Assembly (NCBI GenBank): GCA_030529225.1
Contig: JAUMXH010000008.1
Span: 1 to 64,000, forward strand
Origin: Bacillota bacterium
GTDB taxonomy: Bacteria; Bacillota; Clostridia; Peptostreptococcales; Acidaminobacteraceae
Length of the DNA: 64,000 nucleotides
Reading direction: 5' to 3'
Part shown: positions 57,364 through 64,000 of the stretch, in pieces
How the letters are laid out: every line of letters begins with the position of its first letter
Position numbering within the stretch: the stretch's first letter is position 1
Program-made: the position numbers and the translations under genes
The notes under the pieces: model-generated
Seen by the model: the letters and a program-made list of their open reading frames with translations, nothing else
What the model was told of the DNA's origin: nothing
Database searches by the model: none

Positions 57364-57942
57364 TTGAACAAAATCATTTTTAAAATAGTTCACCGTTTGA
57401 TAAATTCCGGTCTGATAGAAAAAAGTGATGAAGCCGTGTATTCATACCGGGTCGAAGTGTTGCTTTTGAAACTGGTCGGAATCCTGCTAATTGGAACAAT
57501 AGGAGTGTTATCAAAAAAATATTTGGAAACATTTGTTTTTTATCTTGCTTTTTCCCGGTTGAGGGCTTACACAAATGGTTATCATTCAAAAAACTATGCT
57601 CTCTGTCTGTTGCAATCAGCCTTCGCTTACATATTGATATGCGAGGTGTTTTTTGAATGTTTTATAAAAATATTGCCCTTATCTCATTTGATCACCTTTA
57701 TTTCTATGGCAGTGATATATGCCTTGGCTCCGGTAAATTCGGATGCAATCAATTTAAGTAAAAAAGAAATCGTGAAGCACAGGAAAATGATTAAAAAGAT
57801 TCTTATTATTTATTCTGTTTTTTTGCCGGCTCTGATTCATTTTAAAGCAGGATTGGGCCTCGTTGTCTACTTTGAAATGGCAATCATGTTTGATATGTTG
57901 TTGGTTGTTGTCGGAAAAGTGGTCTATAAAGATTGTCAATAG
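57364..57942 (+). CDS. agrB: AgrB-type peptide-processing membrane protease
   Basis: 192 residues, about five or six membrane helices. It cuts AgrD, helps form the ring and exports it. The catalytic pair His74 and Cys81 has the family's seven-residue spacing in RAYTNGYHSKNYALCLLQ, and the APVNSD loop matches AgrB's APxE region. The start is TTG 57364 with AAGGGGA about 8 nt upstream. It is separated from agrD by 3.2 kb, whereas agrBD are normally adjacent. Confidence 0.88.
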   Translation: MNKIIFKIVHRLINSGLIEKSDEAVYSYRVEVLLLKLVGILLIGTIGVLSKKYLETFVFYLAFSRLRAYTNGYHSKNYALCLLQSAFAYILICEVFFECFIKILPLSHLITFISMAVIYALAPVNSDAINLSKKEIVKHRKMIKKILIIYSVFLPALIHFKAGLGLVVYFEMAIMFDMLLVVVGKVVYKDCQ

Positions 57943-58381
57943 AAAAATCAATCGTGCAAAAAAAGTCGAACTTCGGGATGTCGTAACTTATCCTTCTCTT
58001 TTTTACAAAAAAGAAACTTTCTCAATGAAACATAGAACGGATCGTGTATCTGTTTTATAATAATCATAAGACTATGAGTCGGAAAAAATAATCGGTCTCA
58101 AGTGATGTATGCGATACCGAGAGAGGATTCCAAAAAACAGAGCCATGTCCCGGCATTAAAAGAACTGAGTTTTAAGAAATCTTTACCGGAGCTTTCTTCG
58201 GTATCGGTGATAGTGCGGAAGATAGGGAATACAGGATTGAGTATGAACATATTTTTTTATCTTGAGGATAAGTTTCGATAACTACAGGGAACGGGAATCA
58301 ATAGAAAAGAGATTATCTTTCTACATGATATGAAATAAAAAGCGAAAAAGAAATGCCAAAAAGCGAACCGCTCTCTCAGAT
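57943..58381. other. 439-bp region with no supported gene
   Basis: AT-rich, between agrB and tRNA-Sec. The only open frame of note (58105-58281, 58 codons) has no ribosome-binding site and resembles nothing I know. A short AGCG/CGCT hairpin with a T-tract on the minus strand (58356-58376) may end the tRNA-Sec transcript. Confidence 0.5.
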
Positions 58382-58478
58382 TGGCGGGAATAGGTGGGAA
58401 TCGAACCCACCCAAGCCGCTCTTAACGACTCATACCGGTTTTGAAGACCGGAGGGCACACCAGAACCCATCTACTCCC
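58382..58478 (-). tRNA. selC: tRNA-Sec (TCA)
   Basis: 97-nt class II tRNA. Its 8-bp acceptor stem pairs GGGAGTAG with CTATTCCC, its anticodon loop CTTCAAA gives UCA, the variable arm is long (AGTCG/CGGCT stem), T-loop TTCGATT, discriminator G and encoded CCA. The 8-bp acceptor with UCA anticodon is diagnostic. It shows that the organism decodes UGA as selenocysteine. Confidence 0.96.
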
Positions 58479-58484
58479 ACAAGT

Positions 58485-58513
58485 ATTGTAATGGAAGGCG
58501 CCCTAAAAGTCAA
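58485..58513 (-). promoter_or_regulatory. Promoter of tRNA-Sec
   Basis: Minus strand TTGACT (58513-58508), 17 bp, TACAAT (58490-58485), about 7 bp ahead of the mature 5' end. Confidence 0.88.
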
Positions 58514-58537
58514 GACGGCACAATGAGTCGTTTTTTA

Positions 58538-58566
58538 TTTACAAGAACTTATAAAAAGTGTAAAAT
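58538..58566 (+). promoter_or_regulatory. Promoter of pyruvate carboxylase
   Basis: TTTACA (58538-58543), 17 bp, TAAAAT (58561-58566). It diverges from the tRNA-Sec promoter. Confidence 0.75.
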
Positions 58567-58642
58567 GGAGTTTATCGAAATGATTTCGGAGTCAGGAAGA
58601 AGTTCAGACTCTTTTTTAGTAGTGAAAATGTAGGGGAAAGCC

Positions 58643-61600
58643 ATGAAAAAGATCAAAAAATTATTGGTTGCCAACAGGGGCGAAATCGCCATTCGAATCT
58701 TCCGGGCGGCCAGTGAGCTCGGGATAAGAACCATTGCGATTTACTCAAGAGAAGACACCGACTCGCTTTTTAGACTTAAGGCGGATGAGAGTTACTTAAT
58801 CGGAAAGAACAAGGGGCCGATCGAGGCCTATTTGAACATACAGGAGATCATCGCGCTCGCGAAGCGTAACGCGGTCGATGCGATCCACCCGGGCTACGGG
58901 TTTTTATCGGAAAATGCGGATTTTGCCAAGCAGTGTGAGGAGAACGGCATCATTTTCATCGGTCCGGACCACGAGATGATGCAAAAGCTCGGAGACAAGG
59001 TTACTTCCAAGATCTTGGCGAAGAGCATTGGGATTCCGGTCATCGACGGAATCGACGGGGTCATCGGCTCCGAGGCGGAACTCATGGAGTTTGCCGAAAC
59101 CGCGAAATTTCCAATCATGTTGAAGGCATCCGCCGGCGGCGGCGGAAGGGGCATGCGTATCGTCCGAAACAAAGAGGATGTTTTGAGGGCCTACACCGAT
59201 GCCAAGAACGAGGCGCTCAAGGCGTTCGGAAACGACGCCATCTTTGCGGAGAGCTACCTGGAAGATCCGAAGCACATTGAGGTGCAGATTCTGGGCGACA
59301 ACTACGGAAACATCGTCCACCTTTACGAGAGGGACTGCTCGATTCAGAGAAGGCACCAAAAAGTGATTGAGTTTACGCCGGCTCTGACCCTGAGTCCGGA
59401 AAAAAAGCAGGCGCTCTACAACGATGCCCTAAAAATTGCAAGAAGCGTAAACTACAGAAATGCCGGAACGGTTGAGTTTCTGGTGGACAAGCATGGCAAC
59501 CACTATTTTATAGAAGTGAACCCGAGGATTCAGGTGGAACATACGATTACCGAGATGGTGACCGGCGTGGACATCGTGCAATCTCAGATTCTGATTGCGA
59601 TGGGATACGAGCTCGCTTCGGATAAAATCAATATCAAATCGCAAGAGGATGTGCATTGCAACGGGCACGCGATTCAGTGCCGGGTGACCACCGAGGACCC
59701 TGCGAACAACCTCTTCCCGGATGCCGGAAAGATCACCAACTACCGCTCGGGCTCGGGCGCGGGCGTCAGACTCGACGCTGGCAACGCTTACGCGGGTGCC
59801 GAAGTCAGCCCGTACTACGACAGTTTGCTGCTCAAGGTTTCGGCTTGGTCAAGGAGCATGGAAGATGCGAAGAACAAGGCGATTCGAGCGATCAAGGAAA
59901 TCAGCGTCGAGGGCGTGAAGACCAACATCGGGTTTTTGATCAACATTCTCCACCACGACGAATTTGTGAAGGGCATTTGTGACACCAACTTTATTGCCAA
60001 GAACACCGACCTGTACGAAATCTCAAATACGGAAAACATGGAAAGCAGATTGATGGAATACATCGGCGATGTTGTGGTAAATGTGAGCAAGGGCAACAAA
60101 GAAAATTACGACGTGCCGGTGGTTCCCGACTACGATTCCAAGAAGTTTGTCTACGGAAGTAAGCAGATCTTCGATGAGCGTGGAGCGGCGGGCTTGGTCG
60201 ACTGGATCAAGTCGCAGGATCAGCTCCTCTACACGGATACCACTTTCCGGGATGCCCACCAGTCGCTGATGGCGACCCGCATCCGAACCAGGGATATGCT
60301 GCGCATCGCGCCTGCGGTCAACTTCAACGCGAGCGAGCTCTTCTCTTTGGAGATGTGGGGCGGCGCGACCTTCGATGTGGCGATGCGCTTTTTGGGCGAG
60401 GACCCGTGGGACCGGCTCAGACAGATTCGACAGGCGGCGCCGAACATCCTGATGCAGATGCTGCTCAGGGGCTCGAACGCGGTCGGCTACAAAAACTATC
60501 CGGACAACGTGATTCGCAAGTTCATCGAGCAGGCATCGAAGAACGGAATCGATCTGTTCCGAATCTTCGACAGCTTGAACTGGCTCGAGGGGATGAAGGT
60601 ATCGATAGATGAAGTCTTAAAACAGGGCAAGATTGCCGAGGTCTGCATGTGCTACACCGGCGACGTGCTGGACAAGTCGAAGACCAAGTACAACCTGGAA
60701 TATTACATCAATATGGCCAAGGAGATTGAAAAGACCGGCGCGCACATTTTGGGAATCAAGGACATGAGCGCCCTCTTAAAGCCGTATGCGGCATTTGAAC
60801 TGATTACGGAGCTGAAAAAAGAAATCAAGATTCCGATTCACCTGCACACCCACGATACGACAGGAAACGGTGTGGCGACCCTGTTGATGGCGGCGCAGGC
60901 CGGCGTGGACATCGTGGACGTGGCGTTCAACTCGATGGCCTCGCTGACTTCTCAGCCCGCCTTGGGCTCGGTGGTCGCGGCGCTCAAGAACACCAAGCTC
61001 GAGTCGAAGCTCGATCTCAGAAAGCTCGAAGAGATTTCGGATTATTGGGATCGCGTCAGAAATGTATATAAGAAGTTTGAGTCGGAGCTCAAGAGTACGG
61101 CTTCGGAAATCTACGAGTACGAGATTCCGGGCGGTCAGTACTCGAACCTCAAGTCGCAGGTCGACAGCTTCAACCTCCTGCACAAGTTTAAGGAGATTAA
61201 AGAAACCTACCGCGATGTGAACGAGCTCTTCGGAGACATTATAAAGGTAACCCCTTCTTCCAAGGCGGTCGGCGACATGGCGATCTTCATGGTGCAGAAC
61301 GGGCTGACCAAAGACAACATCTTTGAAAAGGGCAAGGATATGGACTATCCGGACAGCGTCGAGGCCTTCTTCAGCGGGATGATGGGACAGCCGGAGGGCG
61401 GGTTCCCGGAAAAACTGCAAAAGATTGTGCTGAAGGACAAGGAGCCGATTACCGGAAGGGCCGGGGAGCTCCTGGAGCCCGAAGACTTCGATGCGATCAA
61501 GAAGATGCTCCGAGAGGAACTCGAACTGGAGGGAACGGACGAAGAGGCGGTCAGCTATGCCCTCTATCCGAAGGTCTTTGTGGACTTTATCAAGACCAGG

Positions 61601-62071
61601 CGCGAAAAGGGCGACTTCTCGAACTTGGGAAGCGACGTCTTCTTCCACGGTCTGCGCGAAAACGAGACCGCCAGCGTTGAAATTTCAAAGGGGAACCTGT
61701 ATACGGTCAAGCTCGTGGAAATCGGTAAGGTAAACGCCGAGGGCAAGCGCCGCCTGCTCTTTGACATCAACGGCAACCGCAGAGAGGTTTTAATTGAAGA
61801 TAAGACCATCAGCAAGGGGCTCAAAAAAGAGAGCGTCAAGAAGGCCAGAAAGGACGAACCGAGGGATGTCTGCTCGTACATTCCGGGGCAGATTTCAAAA
61901 ATCCTGGTCAAAGAGGGCGATAAAGTGGAGCTGAATCAGTCCTTGCTTGTGGTTGAGGCGATGAAGATGGAGACTGAGATTAAGGCGAACATGGCCGGCA
62001 CGGTTGCGGAAATCCTTTTGAAAGAGGGCGACGGTATCGAGGCGTATCAGTTGATTATGACGTTGGAATAA
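58643..62071 (+). CDS. pyc: Pyruvate carboxylase
   Basis: 1142 residues in one chain; makes oxaloacetate from pyruvate, bicarbonate and ATP. Biotin carboxylase domain 1-~450 (KASAGGGGRGMRIV ATP loop, FIEVNPRIQVEHT), carboxyltransferase ~530-800 (LYTDTTFRDAHQSLMATR and HTHDTTGN), allosteric/linker region, and biotin carrier with EAMKM (biotin-Lys1108). Cytosolic tetramer in known members. GGGGAAAGCC precedes ATG 58643. Single-gene unit. Confidence 0.96.
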   Translation: MKKIKKLLVANRGEIAIRIFRAASELGIRTIAIYSREDTDSLFRLKADESYLIGKNKGPIEAYLNIQEIIALAKRNAVDAIHPGYGFLSENADFAKQCEENGIIFIGPDHEMMQKLGDKVTSKILAKSIGIPVIDGIDGVIGSEAELMEFAETAKFPIMLKASAGGGGRGMRIVRNKEDVLRAYTDAKNEALKAFGNDAIFAESYLEDPKHIEVQILGDNYGNIVHLYERDCSIQRRHQKVIEFTPALTLSPEKKQALYNDALKIARSVNYRNAGTVEFLVDKHGNHYFIEVNPRIQVEHTITEMVTGVDIVQSQILIAMGYELASDKINIKSQEDVHCNGHAIQCRVTTEDPANNLFPDAGKITNYRSGSGAGVRLDAGNAYAGAEVSPYYDSLLLKVSAWSRSMEDAKNKAIRAIKEISVEGVKTNIGFLINILHHDEFVKGICDTNFIAKNTDLYEISNTENMESRLMEYIGDVVVNVSKGNKENYDVPVVPDYDSKKFVYGSKQIFDERGAAGLVDWIKSQDQLLYTDTTFRDAHQSLMATRIRTRDMLRIAPAVNFNASELFSLEMWGGATFDVAMRFLGEDPWDRLRQIRQAAPNILMQMLLRGSNAVGYKNYPDNVIRKFIEQASKNGIDLFRIFDSLNWLEGMKVSIDEVLKQGKIAEVCMCYTGDVLDKSKTKYNLEYYINMAKEIEKTGAHILGIKDMSALLKPYAAFELITELKKEIKIPIHLHTHDTTGNGVATLLMAAQAGVDIVDVAFNSMASLTSQPALGSVVAALKNTKLESKLDLRKLEEISDYWDRVRNVYKKFESELKSTASEIYEYEIPGGQYSNLKSQVDSFNLLHKFKEIKETYRDVNELFGDIIKVTPSSKAVGDMAIFMVQNGLTKDNIFEKGKDMDYPDSVEAFFSGMMGQPEGGFPEKLQKIVLKDKEPITGRAGELLEPEDFDAIKKMLREELELEGTDEEAVSYALYPKVFVDFIKTRREKGDFSNLGSDVFFHGLRENETASVEISKGNLYTVKLVEIGKVNAEGKRRLLFDINGNRREVLIEDKTISKGLKKESVKKARKDEPRDVCSYIPGQISKILVKEGDKVELNQSLLVVEAMKMETEIKANMAGTVAEILLKEGDGIEAYQLIMTLE

Positions 62072-62238
62072 GGAGGGAGCCTTTAATGTTTGAGAAGGGG
62101 ACTCTCTTCCCTTTCGGGAATCGGAATCGGGGGTGTAAAAAAAGGTGCTGATCCCGGAGAAAATCTGAATATTGTTGCAAGGTGCTATTTTCGACGGCTA
62201 AAATTAGCCAAGAATCCGTTAATAAAAATAGAACTCAA

Positions 62239-62289
62239 GATAATATATTCATTTTATTGATTTATTATTACCGTTGTGATAATATATTC
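62239..62289 (+). promoter_or_regulatory. oppA promoter within a 12-bp direct repeat
   Basis: GATAATATATTC occurs at 62239-62250 and 62278-62289. The second copy includes TAATAT (62280-62285), set 17 bp after TTGATT (62257-62262). The upstream copy could be a regulator site or a leftover second promoter. Confidence 0.6.
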
Positions 62290-62346
62290 GGACAGGCAAG
62301 TCCAAACGAACTTTGGGCTGATCGCAAATTTAAGGGAGGTTTAAAA

Positions 62347-64000
62347 ATGAAGATGAAAAAAAACTTGCAAATTCTCTTTGCATTGGTGTTTAGTTTCGCC
62401 ATGATCTTCTCATTGACAGCCTGCGGCGGAGACAAGCCGGCTGACGGTGAAAAGGGCGATGCAAAAACTGCCGAAGGGTCAAGAACCGTGGCCATGCCTA
62501 CGGACAAGATCATTCGTACCAACAACTCGAGTGAACCGGGCGCGCTCGATCCGGGCCTTGCACAAGGAACACACGATTCTTGGGTGCTTAACCACACATT
62601 TGAAGGGTTGATGAAAATCTCTAAAGAAGGGAAAGCAATCCCGGGCATCGCTGAGAGCATGGACGTTTCTGAAGACGGTCTAAAATATGTCTTCAAGTTG
62701 AGACAGGATGCAAAATGGTCGAATGGAGATCCGGTGACCGCTCACGATTTTGAATTCGCTTGGAAGAGAGCTTTGAATCCTGAGTTTGCAGCTGACTATG
62801 CCTTCCAACTATACTATCTTAAAGGCGGAGAAGCGTACAATACCGTTCAAAAGCCGGGTATTTACTACGTGAAGGACAAAGACGGCAACGATACCAAAGA
62901 AGTTGACCATGAAGTAAAATATGAAGAGTCTGACTTGGCCGGTTTGGACGTGGCCGGAAAGAGCGATGAAGAACTTGCTCAGATGGTTTACGAGAAGTGG
63001 CTCGCTGAGAAGAGAGAGCAGGTTCAAGTAAAGGCGACGGATGATTACACGTTGGAAGTGGAGCTTGAAAAGCCGACTCCATACTTCGACCAGATCACTG
63101 CGTTCTACACTTTGTATCCTGTCAATAAAAAAGTGGTAGAAGAAAATCCGGATTGGGCGAAAAACGCGGAAACTCACGTTTCTAACGGACCGTTCAAGTT
63201 GACAAAATGGAATCACAACGCGAAGATTGAAATCCGTAAGAACGAGAACTACTACAACAAAGACGCGATTAAAATTGAAGGAATTGACTTTGACATCATC
63301 GAGAGTGAAGATACAACTTGGCAGAAGTATGCCGGCGGTGAGTACGACATTCTGCTTCCGCTTCCTCAGAGCGTAGTTCCGATGTTGAGAGAAGAAGGAA
63401 CGGATGAGCTTCAAATCGGCGGAGAAGTCGGTATCTACTACTACAACATCAACGGATTACAAAAAGGATTCGACAACGTGAACATCAGAAAAGCTCTTTC
63501 TTATGCACTTGACAGAAAGACCATCTGTGACAAGATCGCACAGGGCGGACAGCTTCCTGCATTCGGTTTGATTCCTCCGGGATTGCTTGACGATCAAGGA
63601 AAAGACTTCCGAGAAGAGCAGGGCGAATTGTTTGAATTTAACGTTGAAAAAGCGAATGAATACTTTGAAAAAGGATTGGAAGAAACCGGACTTACAAAAG
63701 AAGACTTTAACGGCAAGGTAATCCTATACAATACACAAGAAGGTCACAAAAAGATCGCTCAAGTGGCGCAAAGTATGTGGAAAGAAAACCTCGGTATCGA
63801 GTTTGCACTTGAAAACACTGAGTTCCAAACAAAACTTGACAGAGAGAAAGCACATGACTTCGATGTGTCAAGAGCAGGTTGGGTAGGCGACTATGCGGAT
63901 CCTATGACAATTATGGATTTATGGGTAACAGGCGGGTCATTCAACGACGCTGCTTACTCTAACCCTAAGTATGATGAATTGATTGAAAAAGCGAAGAGCT
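62347..64000 (+). CDS. oppA: Oligopeptide-binding lipoprotein OppA (5' part; runs off window)
   Basis: At least 551 codons with no stop before the window end. Lipoprotein signal with lipobox LTAC (Cys26). EPGALDPGLAQGTHDSW and the GLMKISKEGKAIPGIAES / WSNGDPVTAHDFEFAWKRALNP blocks mark the family-5 solute-binding proteins of peptide ABC importers. It should sit on the outer face of the membrane and feed an OppBCDF permease, not seen here. AGGGAGG precedes ATG 62347. Confidence 0.92.
   Translation, partial: MKMKKNLQILFALVFSFAMIFSLTACGGDKPADGEKGDAKTAEGSRTVAMPTDKIIRTNNSSEPGALDPGLAQGTHDSWVLNHTFEGLMKISKEGKAIPGIAESMDVSEDGLKYVFKLRQDAKWSNGDPVTAHDFEFAWKRALNPEFAADYAFQLYYLKGGEAYNTVQKPGIYYVKDKDGNDTKEVDHEVKYEESDLAGLDVAGKSDEELAQMVYEKWLAEKREQVQVKATDDYTLEVELEKPTPYFDQITAFYTLYPVNKKVVEENPDWAKNAETHVSNGPFKLTKWNHNAKIEIRKNENYYNKDAIKIEGIDFDIIESEDTTWQKYAGGEYDILLPLPQSVVPMLREEGTDELQIGGEVGIYYYNINGLQKGFDNVNIRKALSYALDRKTICDKIAQGGQLPAFGLIPPGLLDDQGKDFREEQGELFEFNVEKANEYFEKGLEETGLTKEDFNGKVILYNTQEGHKKIAQVAQSMWKENLGIEFALENTEFQTKLDREKAHDFDVSRAGWVGDYADPMTIMDLWVTGGSFNDAAYSNPKYDELIEKAKS

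Noticed and set aside
58105-58281. 58-codon frame between agrB and tRNA-Sec
   Set aside because: No ribosome-binding site, no family resemblance, and the surrounding region shows no coding signature.

Overview
The window reads as chromosome of an anaerobic, Gram-positive-type bacterium (Firmicutes, Clostridia/Tissierellia-like). The grounds are strong AGGAGG ribosome-binding sites with frequent TTG/GTG starts, the yybS-gdpP-rplI-dnaB and holB-ricT-trmN6 gene orders, SLH-domain surface protein, LytTR/agr-type signalling, class III (anaerobic) ribonucleotide reductase, a membrane pyrophosphatase, pyruvate carboxylase and a tRNA-Sec. Genus cannot be fixed from this sequence alone.

Layout. 0-6.1 kb: tRNA-Ala and a complete pyrCKDFEBI operon covering carbamoyl-aspartate formation through UMP; carbamoyl-phosphate synthetase is absent. 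6.2-9.1 kb: an accessory patch with relBE, a Fic protein and an Abi_2-family protein; a 25-bp direct repeat brackets the fic-abi part. 9.1-23.5 kb: mostly metabolic genes: Nudix hydrolase, an ArsR regulator followed by a four-domain CoA-disulfide reductase/rhodanese/TusA/DsrE fusion, class I aldolase, two VanY-like carboxypeptidases, AEC transporter, purC, dCMP deaminase, tRNA-Val/Leu/Gly, arcC, secG and hppA. 23.6-27.6 kb: decarboxylase-holB-ricT-trmN6. 27.7-30.5 kb: copA, two tiny one-helix membrane proteins and a CopZ/HMA-type metal-binding protein whose first metal-ligand Cys codon is UGA, with a SECIS-like hairpin downstream. 30.6-38.6 kb: SLH protein, infC-rpmI-rplT with an attenuator leader and an AUU start, a GH18 lipoprotein and an EF-G paralogue. 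38.7-41.7 kb: a kinase / vWA / PP2C three-gene signalling module. 41.8-51.6 kb: a secreted protein, nrdDG and yybS-gdpP-rplI-dnaB-GNAT. 51.7-58 kb: an AT-rich agr-like quorum-sensing region. 58.4-64 kb: tRNA-Sec, pyruvate carboxylase and the start of an OppA lipoprotein that runs off the window.

Most notable are two systems. (1) A predicted selenocysteine-containing copper chaperone next to CopA, in a genome that carries tRNA-Sec(UCA) about 28 kb away with its own good promoter. (2) A scattered agr circuit: agrA, a frameshifted agrC, agrD, cargo genes, a decayed second agrD and agrB. Three near-identical promoter segments carry paired 9-bp LytTR-type direct repeats (12-bp spacer) just upstream of the -35 box. 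A conserved micro-ORF follows both agrD copies.

All calls come from reading the sequence; no database search was run.
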